Positions 1 to 8,816 are shown, numbered from the stretch's first letter. The stretch is 64,000 bases of DNA from Prosthecochloris sp. (GCA_004028745.1 RAZP01000035.1:1-64000); one strand, 5' to 3'. Notes: generated from the letters alone by a model not told the origin. A program made the numbers and translations.

Positions 1-1
1 T

Positions 2-586
2 ATTCTCGGTCTGCAGAAGCCAACGTCTGGAAGTGTAAAGGTTTTCGGCAATGATCCGATTGAATCCAGAAGCAGAATCGGATATGTCCCCCAGCACCTT
101 TTTTTCGATAGGGACTTTCCTGTTACCGTGGGTGAAACAGCATTAATGGGCCGGCTCTCCAGAAAGGGTTTGTTCATGAGATACGGCAGAGAGGATCGTG
201 CATTGGCGGATCAGGCATTGGAGACCGTCGGGATGACAGATTTGAAAAAACGACAGGTTGGAAAACTGTCAGGCGGAGAGCTGCAGCGCCTTCTCATTGC
301 AAGGGCTCTTGCCGCTCAACCGGAACTGCTGCTGCTCGACGAGCCGACGGCGAGTATTGATCCGGAGATGAAAACAACTATCTACGATCTTCTGGATAAC
401 CTGACACAATCAGTGACAATCATTCTGGTGACGCACGATACCGGCACTATAAGCCGGAAGGTTTCGAGGATAGCCTGCCTGAACTGCCGGATGACAGTAC
501 ACGATCCGGAGGAGATTACAAGTGAGGAACTTTCCGGCACATACAAATATCCGGTCGATATGGTGAAACATGAAGGACATACCTGA
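2..586 (+). CDS. Metal ABC transporter ATP-binding protein (ZnuC/MntB type), 5' truncated by window edge
   Basis: This is the ATPase of an ABC importer, probably for zinc or manganese. The frame is open from base 2, so the gene starts before the window and the Walker A region is missing. Visible motifs are the Q-loop (GYVPQH), the ABC signature LSGGELQRLLIARAL, Walker B plus D-loop (LLLLDEPTASID) and the switch histidine (LVTHD). The C-terminal tail contains a Cys pair (IACLNCRM), which fits a metal-related family. The metal permease follows 23 bp downstream, so the two are surely one operon. The actual substrate metal cannot be read from the sequence. Confidence 0.9.
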   Translation: MLGLQKPTSGSVKVFGNDPIESRSRIGYVPQHLFFDRDFPVTVGETALMGRLSRKGLFMRYGREDRALADQALETVGMTDLKKRQVGKLSGGELQRLLIARALAAQPELLLLDEPTASIDPEMKTTIYDLLDNLTQSVTIILVTHDTGTISRKVSRIACLNCRMTVHDPEEITSEELSGTYKYPVDMVKHEGHT

Positions 587-609
587 AATAGCCTCAAACA
601 TCACAGAAG

Positions 610-1419
610 ATGGCAGACATTCTCCGCTATGAGTTTATGCAGAACGCCGTCGCCGCGGCTCTTCTTGCGAGTCTTGCCTGCGGTATTATCGGAACCTATG
701 TTGTTGTCCGAAAAATCGGTTTTATCAGTGGCGGCATAGCGCATGCGGCGTTTGGAGGTATCGGCATCGGTTATTACCTGGGGGTGAATCCGTTGCTCGG
801 TTTGATCCCGTTCAGTCTTTTTTCCGCTTTGGGGATCGGGCTGCTGAGTAAAAAGGCAAAAGTGGCCGAAGATACTGCAATAGGATCGTTCTGGGCTGCG
901 GGCATGGCTGTAGGAGTTCTTTTTATCGGACTTGCACCGGGGTATGCCCCGGATCTTTTCAGCTATCTTTTCGGCAACATTCTCACGGTACCCCGTTTTG
1001 ATCTCTTGATGATAGCGGGGCTGGATCTTTTTATTGTTCTGACCGTCGCGTTGTGCTACAAGGAGTTCCTTGCCATTTCTTTTGACGAGGAGTATGCAGA
1101 AGCTTCGGGAGTGCCGACGATGCTTTTCTACCTGCTGCAACTCGGTCTTATTGCTTTGACAGTGGTGGTGCTTGTCAGGGTGGTTGGAATCGTCATGGTT
1201 ATTGCCCTTTTGACCATACCGCCGGCAATAGCACGGAATTTCAGTAAAAACCTTTTTGTGATGATGGTTCTCTCATCGTTTTTATGCGCCGTTTTCACGC
1301 TTATGGGGCTATGGCTTTCCTATGTTTTCGATACGGCATCAGGCGCCATGATCATTCTGGCCGCCACCACTGCATTTGTCACGGTTGCCGCCGCTAAACA
1401 CTTTTTCAGCAGCGGATAA
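610..1419 (+). CDS. Metal ABC transporter permease (ABC-3/ZnuB family)
   Basis: Inner-membrane permease of the importer whose ATPase lies just upstream. It has 269 residues, usual for the ABC-3 family, with about 8 hydrophobic helices. Typical family features are the start FMQNAVAAALLASLACGIIG, the GGIAHAAFGGIGIGYYLG segment and the late VVGIVMVIALLTIPPAIAR stretch. Substrate is likely Zn2+ or Mn2+. The solute-binding protein would be upstream of the window. Family assignment is firm, the metal is not. Confidence 0.9.
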   Translation: MADILRYEFMQNAVAAALLASLACGIIGTYVVVRKIGFISGGIAHAAFGGIGIGYYLGVNPLLGLIPFSLFSALGIGLLSKKAKVAEDTAIGSFWAAGMAVGVLFIGLAPGYAPDLFSYLFGNILTVPRFDLLMIAGLDLFIVLTVALCYKEFLAISFDEEYAEASGVPTMLFYLLQLGLIALTVVVLVRVVGIVMVIALLTIPPAIARNFSKNLFVMMVLSSFLCAVFTLMGLWLSYVFDTASGAMIILAATTAFVTVAAAKHFFSSG

Positions 1420-1540
1420 TCTTTGTCTGCCCATGAATCGCCCTGGGCATTGAGTGTGTTTTTTAAGGATTTTTTTGATCATTGCATTGAAATGTGCATA
1501 TTTTCTCAGGACTCCATGAAAGCAATAGATCACTGTTCCC

Positions 1541-2878
1541 ATGAGCAATTATGATCGCCCCGTTACGTTCTTCCTTAAAGAGGGACAGGGTTTTATCCTG
1601 CCTACAAAGGAGTATTCTATTCCTGATATCGATATCAGCCTGCAGCCTATCCGTTCTTTCAAAGACCTTTTTCAGCTCAAGGCCTTAACCAGGAAAATCC
1701 GTTCTCCGATCGTCAAAAATATTTTTTCAGCGAGAGTGATCAATATGCGTTCCATCGAATCCCTGAAAAACGCCCGCCGCTCACTCGAAGATGTCTATTA
1801 CAGGGACTATGAGACAAGCATCATCCATATCGATGATATGCACTCTATCAATGTCGATCTTTCTTACGAGATCAGGGAGCTGAAAAAAGATACCTACTAT
1901 CTGGAGCACGGTGAGGATTATTTTATCGATTATATCAGCAAGCTGTATAACAAGTTTGACCAGCATGTAGTGAAAGGGCTGGGGTTTCTTGACAATCTGC
2001 ACTTCAACTGCTTTATCACTGACAGGGACGGTACCACCAATAACTACTGTGGTCATTACCGTTCGTCCATACAACCGGTTTACAACGCGGTTTTTCTGTC
2101 ACGGTTCGCGTCGCTTTGCACCGAGAACCCGATATTCATCACATCTGCTCCGCTGAAAAATTTTGGGATTATCGATGTTTCGGTCAATCCGGATAATGTG
2201 TTTATCTATGCAGGCTCCAAGGGTCGGGAGTTTCTCGACCTCGATCTCCATGAGCACAAGGCTTTTATCGACCCTCTCAAGCAGACCAGGCTTGAGGAGC
2301 TTACCCAAAAGGTGCGTGAACTTGAAAAGAAGCCGGAGTTTGAAAAATTTTTTTACGTTGGGTCGGGGCTTCAGCTGAAATTCGGCCAGCTGACGATTGC
2401 AAGACAGGACGTTGCCAACTCTATTCCTGAGGACGAGTCCATTGCATTGCTGCGCAATGTCACGGATATTGTGGGTGAGTTTGATCCTGATGGTTCTGTG
2501 TTCAGAATACTTGATACAGGGAAAGATATCGAGATTATTCTAACGGTTGACGGCGAAAACGGGACAAAGGATTTTGATAAGGGGGACGGATTGAAATTTA
2601 TCGACAGCCGGATCGATCTGCATCTCGATAGGGGGCCTCATCTGGTTTGTGGCGATACGGAATCCGATATTCCCATGCTCAAAGCTGTACTTGAGTATAC
2701 GAATGACGTTTATGCCATATTTGTCACCAGGGATACCGCTCTTGCCAAAAAGGTGGTAACTCTTTGTGCCAACACCCTTATTGTTCCCAGCCCGGATATT
2801 CTGCTCACTATTCTTGGCATCGCGGCTTTGAAGATAAAGCGCAAAAAAGGCCGTAAAGCGCCGGGTATTTTCCTCTGA
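1541..2878 (+). CDS. HAD-superfamily hydrolase, trehalose-phosphatase-like
   Basis: A 445-residue cytoplasmic protein whose central and C-terminal part looks like a HAD phosphatase. Motif I is FITDRDGTTNNYCG (about residues 155-168) and motif IV is GDTESDIPML (about 370). The order and spacing resemble the Cof/trehalose-6-phosphate phosphatase group. The first 150 residues are not recognised and are rich in charged helices. It stands alone in its direction, 120 bp after the metal permease. Substrate unknown; a sugar phosphate is only an inference from fold class. Confidence 0.65.
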   Translation: MSNYDRPVTFFLKEGQGFILPTKEYSIPDIDISLQPIRSFKDLFQLKALTRKIRSPIVKNIFSARVINMRSIESLKNARRSLEDVYYRDYETSIIHIDDMHSINVDLSYEIRELKKDTYYLEHGEDYFIDYISKLYNKFDQHVVKGLGFLDNLHFNCFITDRDGTTNNYCGHYRSSIQPVYNAVFLSRFASLCTENPIFITSAPLKNFGIIDVSVNPDNVFIYAGSKGREFLDLDLHEHKAFIDPLKQTRLEELTQKVRELEKKPEFEKFFYVGSGLQLKFGQLTIARQDVANSIPEDESIALLRNVTDIVGEFDPDGSVFRILDTGKDIEIILTVDGENGTKDFDKGDGLKFIDSRIDLHLDRGPHLVCGDTESDIPMLKAVLEYTNDVYAIFVTRDTALAKKVVTLCANTLIVPSPDILLTILGIAALKIKRKKGRKAPGIFL

Positions 2879-2883
2879 TCAAA

Positions 2884-3879
2884 TCATTGGTTGAAAAGCC
2901 ACCAGTAAAACAAAAAGTACCCTGTGAGAAGGATCAAACCTGAAGTGCGCCCGATTTTGTCGCTCCGGTAACTCATGGGGAATAGCACCAGTCCGAAAAC
3001 AATCATCACCAGATACTGCACGTGAGGAAAGGAGGTGAGAGCGTTCCCGAGCGGTTCAAGGACCGAAAGAGGCTTTATAAGGCCAACGCCCCCGAGGACA
3101 AAAAGAATATTGAAGACATTGCTTCCAATGATATTGCCCACGGATATTTCGCTCTGTTTCCTGAATGCAGCCACCAGTGATGTAGCCAGTTCGGGGAGTG
3201 AAGTTCCCAGGGCGACAATCGAAAGACCGATATAAAGCTTTGGAATATTAAATTGCTCGGCTACCCAGACAGAGCTTTTTACAAATGACCATGCTCCTAA
3301 AGAGAGCAGGGCGCTTCCGGCAAGAACCAGCAGTAAGCTTTTTGCAAAGGAATACAGCCGTGCTCCTCTTTCAACTTCCTCGAAGGTTGCCTCGGTCCGC
3401 TCAGACATTTTGTAAAGAGCAAACAAGTAGCCCAAGAGCAGCAGAAAAAGCAGTCCGCCTTCAGCTCTGGAGATCGATCCGTCCAAAGAGAATATGTAGA
3501 GCAGGATGCTGATGCCGAAAAGGAAGAAAAGCTGGTTGCGGATGTTCCGGAACGCTATATGGATAGGAAATATCAGGGCGCTCATGCCGAGAATAAGTCC
3601 GATGTTGGTGATGTTGCTGCCTATGATGTTCCCAAGGGATATCGTGCTCGACTGTTCGAAAACATTTGCGAAAAAGCTGACGACAAACTCCGGCATCGAG
3701 GTGCCGTAGGCAACGATCGTTAGCCCTATGACAAAAGGTTTTACGCCGTAACGCATTGCAAGGTTGCTGCCTCCTTTCACCAGCCACTCGGCGCCGAGAT
3801 AGAGCAGGTAAGCACTGAAAAGCAGTACGGCGATATTGCCCGGAAGCCCGATAAAGGTTGTATAATCAGGGATCGTCAT
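2884..3879 (-). CDS. Calcium/sodium (CaCA family) antiporter, YrbG-like
   Basis: Inner-membrane cation exchanger of 331 residues. The two inverted alpha-repeats of the Na_Ca_ex family are clear: GTSMPEFVVS followed by GNIIGSNITNIGLILG in the first half, and GTSLPELATS followed by GNIIGSNVFNILFVLG in the second. The conserved Glu/Asn residues that bind Ca2+ in this family are present in both. About 10 membrane segments. It converges with the HAD gene (5 bp between stops). Ion specificity is inferred from family. Confidence 0.9.
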   Translation of the reverse strand: MTIPDYTTFIGLPGNIAVLLFSAYLLYLGAEWLVKGGSNLAMRYGVKPFVIGLTIVAYGTSMPEFVVSFFANVFEQSSTISLGNIIGSNITNIGLILGMSALIFPIHIAFRNIRNQLFFLFGISILLYIFSLDGSISRAEGGLLFLLLLGYLFALYKMSERTEATFEEVERGARLYSFAKSLLLVLAGSALLSLGAWSFVKSSVWVAEQFNIPKLYIGLSIVALGTSLPELATSLVAAFRKQSEISVGNIIGSNVFNILFVLGGVGLIKPLSVLEPLGNALTSFPHVQYLVMIVFGLVLFPMSYRSDKIGRTSGLILLTGYFLFYWWLFNQ

Positions 3880-3993
3880 GCAGTTATAACAAAATGAAGA
3901 ATCTTCAAGAATAAATCCGGTTTACAGTATAAGGCTAAAAAATCATAAATTCCATAACACATAGAGGTTCAATAACGGTATGACAGTACGATT

Positions 3994-4227
3994 ATGAAAC
4001 CGATAGTATACTTTATCGGGGCGGGCATATCCCTTTTGCTCTCCATATACATTTTTATTTTCGGGTCGGGAGCGAACCATGAAATCATAGCTGTTTTTGT
4101 TGGCTTATGGGCACCGACAATTATAGGTATCGGAATTTTCAATACCCTTCTGAGCATTCTTGACGAGATGTGCTGCGCACACCGGCGCATCGAAGACCGC
4201 CAGACGAAGCAAAGAGAGGATCAGTAA
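3994..4227 (+). CDS. Small membrane protein, unknown function
   Basis: A 77-residue protein with two hydrophobic stretches (residues 4-25 and 31-52) and a charged, cysteine-containing tail (MCCAHRRIEDRQ). The start ATG lies about 110 bp after the divergent antiporter start. I do not recognise the family. Coding is plausible from the clean two-helix pattern and basic tail, but it could be a chance reading frame. Confidence 0.45.
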   Translation: MKPIVYFIGAGISLLLSIYIFIFGSGANHEIIAVFVGLWAPTIIGIGIFNTLLSILDEMCCAHRRIEDRQTKQREDQ

Positions 4228-4235
4228 GCAGTCTT

Positions 4236-4257
4236 CATGACAATTAATAGAGGTGCC
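4236..4257. repeat. Single end of the GGGCACCTCTA inverted-repeat element
   Basis: CATGACAATTAATAGAGGTGCC matches the right end of the full elements at 44447-44588 and 61368-61467 (TGACAATTAATAGAGGTGCCC or close). No matching left end is found just upstream, so it looks like a half-copy or remnant. Confidence 0.6.
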
Positions 4258-4350
4258 TTTCAGTTGTCCCGACGAGTCGGAAAAGAGTCAGGACTTGGTG
4301 ATTGTTGATCTGTTTATTTGTTGAATTGTTGAAAACAGAAATATTCATTC

Positions 4351-4737
4351 ATGCAGGAACGTTACGCTGCACTGTTGCTTGTCGGGGCAGGCGGATTTGC
4401 CGGAGCGGTGGCGAGGTATCTGGTCGCGCTTGCCTTGCCCTTTCTCAGCACCGGTTTTCCTTTCGGAACGCTCATTGTCAATGTTTCAGGCTGCCTGTTG
4501 ATCGGTTTTATCAGTGAATTGTCGGTTACCTCATCACTGGTCTCTCCCGAACTGCGGCTGCTGCTCGCCACGGGTTTTTGCGGAGGGTTTACAACGTTCT
4601 CATCCTACATGTATGAAATCGCCTCATTGCTGAGGGACGGGGAAATGCTCTATGCCTCGCTCTATCTTTTCGGAAGCATTGTCGGCGGTATTCTCTGTCT
4701 GTATCTCGGTATGCAGATCGCGAAAGTGTGGACATGA
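4351..4737 (+). CDS. crcB: Fluoride channel FluC/CrcB
   Basis: Dual-topology fluoride-specific channel of the inner membrane that exports toxic F-. At 128 residues it has the normal length and four helices. Family hallmarks are GGFAGAVARYL near the start, FGTLIVNVSGCLLIGF in helix 2 with the pore Asn, and GFCGGFTTFSSYMYE in helix 3 with the Phe-box and Na+-site region. A DUF190 gene follows 0.3 kb downstream, a frequent partner of crcB. I saw no convincing fluoride riboswitch upstream. Confidence 0.93.
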   Translation: MQERYAALLLVGAGGFAGAVARYLVALALPFLSTGFPFGTLIVNVSGCLLIGFISELSVTSSLVSPELRLLLATGFCGGFTTFSSYMYEIASLLRDGEMLYASLYLFGSIVGGILCLYLGMQIAKVWT

Positions 4738-4996
4738 AGTGTTGTTGAACTGGTGATTTGTTGATTCGTTGAGCTGGAATAGCTGGCCGTTGCCGGAAAC
4801 TAAAGAAAACTCGGCTTTTCGGGATGAATCACGGGCGAAGAGACTGTTTCGTAGGGGCAGGGGCCCTCGTGCCTGCCCGCGGTGAGCGACGAATATAGCC
4901 GGGCAATCGGTATTGAGATGATATGATCGTTTAGGGAACAGGTGAAAGAAGATCATGATAACGAATCACGGTGCAGGGGTGAAAAATTTTTCGCCC
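4738..4996. repeat. Composite intergenic repeat (TTGTTGATTC tracts plus GGGCGAAAAATTTTTCGCCC-type palindrome)
   Basis: The gap between crcB and the DUF190 gene carries short TTGTTGA/TTGATTCGTTGA tracts (4741-4775), a palindrome-like GGGGCAGGGGCCC stretch near 4855-4867, and a palindrome around GAAAAATTTTTC at 4976-4996. The same palindrome recurs at 8729-8748 and 59800-59820, each time near CAACGAATCAAC or CAATTCAAC tracts, so this is a dispersed genomic repeat rather than a gene. Confidence 0.6.
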
Positions 4997-5063
4997 GTTC
5001 CGAAGAGGCAAAAAGGTGACCGGGGCAGGAAACCGAAGCAATGGAACGATCAATTGCGCAGCT

Positions 5064-5408
5064 ATGGAATTTGAAGCAAAACAACTGCTCCGTATGTACG
5101 TGGGTGAGCAGGCGAAACACCATCACCGCCCTTTCTACGAGGTGATCATTGCCGAGGCAAAAGCAGAGGGGATTGCCGGTGCAACCGTGTTCAAAGGAGT
5201 TCTTTCCTACGGTATGAGCGGTACGGTGCACACGGCGAAAATTCTTGAGCTTTCACAAAGCCTTCCTATGATTATCGAAATCATGGATACTGAGGAGCGG
5301 ATCGGTGACTTCTTGCCGGTTATCGAATCACTTGCACGGGAATCGGGGGCGCATGTGCATGTTACACTTGAAGAAGTGCGTTCAACTGTTATTCTTCCTG
5401 GGAAATAG
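5064..5408 (+). CDS. DUF190 family protein
   Basis: A small soluble protein of the DUF190 family, ferredoxin-like fold, similar in shape to PII-type proteins. The family core is visible: LLRMYVGEQAKHHHRPFYEVI, then AEGIAGATVFKGVLSYG, then LPMIIEIMDTEERI. A GTG at 5016 in the same frame, with GAAGAGG upstream, could add 16 residues; I chose ATG 5064 because the conserved domain begins there. DUF190 genes often neighbour crcB, as here, which suggests a link to ion homeostasis. Biochemical role not established. Confidence 0.8.
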   Translation: MEFEAKQLLRMYVGEQAKHHHRPFYEVIIAEAKAEGIAGATVFKGVLSYGMSGTVHTAKILELSQSLPMIIEIMDTEERIGDFLPVIESLARESGAHVHVTLEEVRSTVILPGK

Positions 5409-5499
5409 ACGGGTAAGAGTACATATGATCAGAGAGAGCAGAGAATTGCAATAGATGTTCAGGTTTCAAAGGGATGTGGCTTCCCTTTCTCTTGAAGTC

Positions 5500-5569
5500 A
5501 TGCCGCACGTGATGCGGCATCCATATGGACTTTCGCTAAAAGATGGATTCCCGTGTCAGGCACGGGAAT
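5500..5569. repeat. Two short palindromes in the DUF190-hemL gap
   Basis: ATGCCGCA/TGCGGCAT (5500-5520) and ATTCCCGTG/CACGGGAAT (5547-5569) form two perfect short stems about 26 bp apart. They lie between convergent genes and look like dispersed REP-type sequences. No reading frame is credible here. Confidence 0.55.
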
Positions 5570-5585
5570 GACAGCCATATTACAC

Positions 5586-5614
5586 GAGAGGTTGCCCTTT
5601 TGAGGCAGCCTCTC
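5586..5614 (-). terminator. Hairpin after hemL, possible terminator
   Basis: GAGAGG-TGCC pairs with GGCA-CCTCTC with one bulge, 24 bp past the hemL stop. There is no strong T-run on the hemL strand, so Rho-independent termination is only a possibility. Confidence 0.4.
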
Positions 5615-5637
5615 TTTGTTGTGCGCATGGCTGTTTA

Positions 5638-6942
5638 TCAGGCTTCCGCAGCTTGAAGAGCGGTATAGTTTGCCTTGATGGTTTTTTCCAGGTCTTCGTC
5701 GCTGTGCGCGGTACTGGTGAACATTGCCTCGAACTGCGAAGGGGCAAGATAGATGCCCTGGTCGAGCATTGACTGGAAATACTTCGCATATTTCTTGACA
5801 TCGGAGGCAACCGCGTCATCGTGGTTTTCAACCGGCTTGTCGGTAAAAAAGAGACAAGCCATCGATCCCACGCGGTTCTGGGTGTAGCTCAGACCGAGCT
5901 TGTTCATATTGTCCCGGAAGCCTTCCTCGAGGATTGCTGCTTTTCTTTCAAGCTCAGGATAGGGGTTGTCATCCTTAAGGACTTTCAGGGTTTCGAGGCC
6001 GGCGGTTATGGCAAGCGGGTTGCCGGAAAGGGTCCCTGCTTGGTAAACATCGCCGATAGGAGCAATTCGTTCCATAATTTCACGTTTTCCGCCGAATGCA
6101 CCGACAGGAAGACCGCCGCCGATGATCTTGCCCATTGTGGTAAGGTCCGGGGTGATGCCATAGCGTTCCTGTGCGCCTCCGAGGGCAACGCGGAAGCCGC
6201 ACATGACTTCATCAAAAATCAGGACGATGCCTTCCTGTGTGCAGAGGCTGCGGAGTGCCTGCAGAAACTCTTTCTTTGCAGGAATGACGCCGGTGTTGCC
6301 TGCAACAGGCTCGATAATGACAGCAGCAACGTTGTCCTTGTTTTCATTGACCAATGCTTTGACCGACTCGATATCGTTGTATTTTGCGTTCAAGGTATCA
6401 TTGGCGGTGCCTTTCGTAACACCTGGGCTGTCAGGGGTGCCAAGTGTCAACGCGCCTGACCCTGCCTTGATAAGAAAACTGTCACCGTGTCCATGATAGC
6501 AGCCTTCAAATTTGATGATTTTGTCCCGGCCGGTGTAACCCCTTGCCAGGCGTACTGCGGACATTGTTGCTTCCGTTCCGCTGTTAACCATGCGGACCAT
6601 CTCGATCGAAGGAACGATCCGGGTCAGAAGCTCTGCAATTTCAATCTCCAGCTCGATCGGAGTTCCGAAACTGGTACCGATGTTGGTCAGGGTATGCACG
6701 AGAGCGTCGGTGACTTTTGGGTGCATGCTGCCAAGAATGAAAGGACCCCATGAACCAACGTAGTCAATGTAAGTGTTGCCGTCGACATCGGTCATATAGG
6801 CGCCTTTACCTTTTGCCATAAATACCGGTGTGCCGCCAACGGATTTGAAGGCGCGAACCGGTGAGTTTACTCCACCGGGAATAAACTGTTTTGCTTCCTC
6901 GAAGAGCTCTGCTGATCTGGTTAATTGAGGCATATTTACCAA
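5638..6942 (-). CDS. hemL: Glutamate-1-semialdehyde 2,1-aminomutase
   Basis: PLP enzyme converting glutamate-1-semialdehyde to 5-aminolevulinate, the C5 route to heme and bacteriochlorophyll. It has 434 residues, normal length. Visible family features: FIPGGVNSPVRAFKSVGGTP at the N-terminus, NSGTEATMSAVRLARG, IFDEVMCGFRVALGGAQ with the cofactor Asp, and TTMGKIIGGGLPVGAFGG with the Schiff-base Lys. The start may be the third codon-level Met (MPQLTRSAELF), three residues in. A photosynthetic bacterium needs this step in large amounts. Confidence 0.96.
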   Translation of the reverse strand: MVNMPQLTRSAELFEEAKQFIPGGVNSPVRAFKSVGGTPVFMAKGKGAYMTDVDGNTYIDYVGSWGPFILGSMHPKVTDALVHTLTNIGTSFGTPIELEIEIAELLTRIVPSIEMVRMVNSGTEATMSAVRLARGYTGRDKIIKFEGCYHGHGDSFLIKAGSGALTLGTPDSPGVTKGTANDTLNAKYNDIESVKALVNENKDNVAAVIIEPVAGNTGVIPAKKEFLQALRSLCTQEGIVLIFDEVMCGFRVALGGAQERYGITPDLTTMGKIIGGGLPVGAFGGKREIMERIAPIGDVYQAGTLSGNPLAITAGLETLKVLKDDNPYPELERKAAILEEGFRDNMNKLGLSYTQNRVGSMACLFFTDKPVENHDDAVASDVKKYAKYFQSMLDQGIYLAPSQFEAMFTSTAHSDEDLEKTIKANYTALQAAEA

Positions 6943-7314
6943 TCCGGTTAAAGATTACAAGAAAAAATGATGTGTGATTAACAAACACTCAAGATAGAAA
7001 TACTCATGAAGATATGAAACCCTGAAGGTCATGACAAAGGGATTTAGGCTGGATGTCCGGAATCCAGAAGTCAGGAGCCAGAAGCTGACCCAGTTTTCGA
7101 TGGGTAGGCGAAGCAGAGCATGGCTTTCGGTACCGATTCTGATTGAGAACACCGAAAGAAGAAAAATCGAAAGTTGGGGTCGCTATCGGGATCGAATGTA
7201 TTTCTTTGCGCAAACCGAAGGCGCATATAGCTTAATGACTGTCAACTATTACAGGACTGGATTTGGCAGAGAATACGAAATGGGAGTGAGAGATTTTTTT
7301 GATGTTGGGAGGGC
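6943..7314. other. Intergenic stretch between hemL and recO, no supported gene
   Basis: About 370 bp. It contains text of the GTCCGGAATCCAGAAGTCAGG / GATTCTGATTGAGAACACCG type that reads like degenerate dispersed repeat. The plus-strand open frame across it (7031-7387) runs into recO on the other strand and shows no protein-like composition or domain. The hemL promoter is expected near 6950-7010. Confidence 0.5.
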
Positions 7315-8121
7315 TCAGCCGTTGTGGGACTGTTCCGGGTTGGAGAGGAGCTGCGAAATGATTTTCCTGTTTTTTGTCGGGGGTTGATGTTCGCTGTGCA
7401 TCGAGCAATAATTCTGAAGTATGTCACAGAGCTGCCGGCTCTCGTCAGGGGGGATATCGATATCGTCGATCAAGCCGATATCAAGATTGGCAAGTGTTCT
7501 CAGGAGCAGGTACACGGGAATGGGTAAAAGCTGCCCGGAAAATTTCGGCGAAGTGGTTGCCCGGTCCAGTGCAACGCCTCCGGGATCATAGATCAGGTGC
7601 AATTTGCCGACGGATGCTTCCTGAAGCATCGTCATAATGGGTTTGCCGGTAACAACGCAGTGGTCAATGGAGGGCTCAAAACCCATGTCCGAAATAAGCC
7701 GGAGCAGAAACCAGGCAACTGCTGCATCAATGTTCCGGCAGGGACGGCATAATGTTTCAAGCGTCAGGGAAAGAACATCAAAAAGGCGGACATTTTTTTC
7801 CTCGTTTCCCGTTGAGTTCTTTACCATCTCTATAAGACGATAGACAGCACTGAACCGTTCGATGCTCGGCTCGGCTGTCATCGGGCTCCGGATAATGCGG
7901 GCTTCACTGACAAGCTGTATGTCCCGGTTGCTTCTGTTGTAAAGAACCACCTCCAGCAGGTTTCCCGTGCTGAAAAGGCCTGAAAGCCTGCTTTTTGGAT
8001 TTCTTCCCCCCTTGAGAATAACAGATATCCGGCCGAAATCCCGGGTATAAAGGGAGCATATTTTGGACTGGTCCCTGAACTTTATCTCTTTCAGGACAAC
8101 ACTCCGGGTTTTCGTAAGCAC
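7315..8121 (-). CDS. recO: DNA repair protein RecO
   Basis: Recombination mediator that helps load RecA through RecF/RecR. At 268 residues it has the family length. The N-terminal OB-fold is clear (VVLKEIKFRDQSKICSLYTRDFGRISVILKGGRNPKS), followed by a helical C-terminal domain (LIEMVKNS, VAWFLLRLISDMGFEPSIDHC). The zinc-binding Cys set seen in some RecO proteins is reduced to isolated cysteines here, as in many RecO. Divergent from the fmdB-like gene. Confidence 0.9.
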   Translation of the reverse strand: MLTKTRSVVLKEIKFRDQSKICSLYTRDFGRISVILKGGRNPKSRLSGLFSTGNLLEVVLYNRSNRDIQLVSEARIIRSPMTAEPSIERFSAVYRLIEMVKNSTGNEEKNVRLFDVLSLTLETLCRPCRNIDAAVAWFLLRLISDMGFEPSIDHCVVTGKPIMTMLQEASVGKLHLIYDPGGVALDRATTSPKFSGQLLPIPVYLLLRTLANLDIGLIDDIDIPPDESRQLCDILQNYCSMHSEHQPPTKNRKIISQLLSNPEQSHNG

Positions 8122-8159
8122 GGTGCGGGATTTTTTTATTTTGGAAAATAATTATATAT

Positions 8160-8188
8160 ATCCCGGCTTGGTTTCATCAGGCCGGGAT
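8160..8188. promoter_or_regulatory. Perfect 8-bp hairpin in the recO-fmdB divergent promoter region
   Basis: ATCCCGGC (8160-8167) pairs with GCCGGGAT (8181-8188), next to an AT-rich TAATTATATATA tract that could hold a -10 element. It may act in the 5' leader of the downstream zinc-ribbon gene. Function is a guess. Confidence 0.35.
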
Positions 8189-8255
8189 ACGCAAGTTTGC
8201 CAACAGAAATACATACAATAATAATAGACAGAAATAGATTAAGGAGGAAACTTCG

Positions 8256-8501
8256 ATGCCAACCTACCAGTATCGTTGTAAGCAATGTGGATGTGAGAAG
8301 GAAGTTTTTCAGCGTATGACCGACGATGCATTAACAACATGCCCGGAGTGCAGCGCCGAAGAGTTCGAACGCGTTATCAGTGCCGAAGGCGGATTCCTGC
8401 TTAAAGGGGCCGGGTTTTATAAAACCGATTACAACAAACAGAGCTGCGAAAGCGCTTCTTCAGGATCATGTCCGACAGGCACCTGCCCTCTTGCCAAATA
8501 A
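8256..8501 (+). CDS. FmdB-family zinc ribbon protein
   Basis: An 81-residue protein starting MPTYQYRCKQCGCEKEVFQ, the standard FmdB start. A four-cysteine zinc ribbon is formed by CKQCG and CPECS about 20 residues apart. The tail is rich in Ser and Cys (SCESASSGSCPTGTC), which is unusual and may bind additional metal. A strong Shine-Dalgarno AAGGAGG at 8241-8247 sets the start. The family is annotated as regulatory by similarity to FmdB, but its molecular role is unproven. Confidence 0.85.
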   Translation: MPTYQYRCKQCGCEKEVFQRMTDDALTTCPECSAEEFERVISAEGGFLLKGAGFYKTDYNKQSCESASSGSCPTGTCPLAK

Positions 8502-8526
8502 GCTTCAAGTTTCATATATCGAATAC

Positions 8527-8555
8527 AAAAGCCTCCTCTTATGAGGGGGCTTTTT
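8527..8555 (+). terminator. Rho-independent terminator after the fmdB-like gene
   Basis: AAAAGCCTCCTC / GAGGGGGCTTTTT stem with a short TTAT loop and a T-run, 26 bp after the stop codon. A classic intrinsic terminator, with A-run opposite the T-run so it could work in both directions. Confidence 0.85.
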
Positions 8556-8816
8556 CGATACTCTTTTACCGATTACGATTACCGTGTCACTGGTATAGTG
8601 GAGTGACGCGTAACAGTGAGAAGTTGGCTCTACGGTTCAGTCCTCATTTGCAGGCTGCCAACTGATTTTTGCTATTCAGCTATCCGGCATCCATGCTTCA
8701 ACCTTGCTTCTTGCTTTCTCCACTGTACGGGCGAAAGATTTTTCGCCCCTACTTGCTATACCGTAAACACCTTAATTTCAGGGTACGGTCAACGAATCAA
8801 CAGTTCAATGACTCTT
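8556..8816. repeat. Repeat-rich gap with palindrome and hexamer traces
   Basis: The space between two convergent genes holds CCGATTACGATTACCG (8572-8587), a two-unit trace of the same hexamer that is expanded at 59621-59714. It also holds the palindrome GGGCGAAAGATTTTTCGCCC at 8729-8748, and CAACGAATCAACAGTTCAAT near 8790. The same three components occur together at 59.6-59.9 kb. No gene is supported. Confidence 0.6.

Noticed and set aside
4258..4350. Fluoride riboswitch upstream of crcB
   Set aside because: I looked for the conserved pseudoknot pattern and did not find it; the leader is filled by repeat text.
7031..7387. 118-codon plus-strand frame between hemL and recO
   Set aside because: Runs through repeat-like text and into recO antisense; no protein-like pattern.
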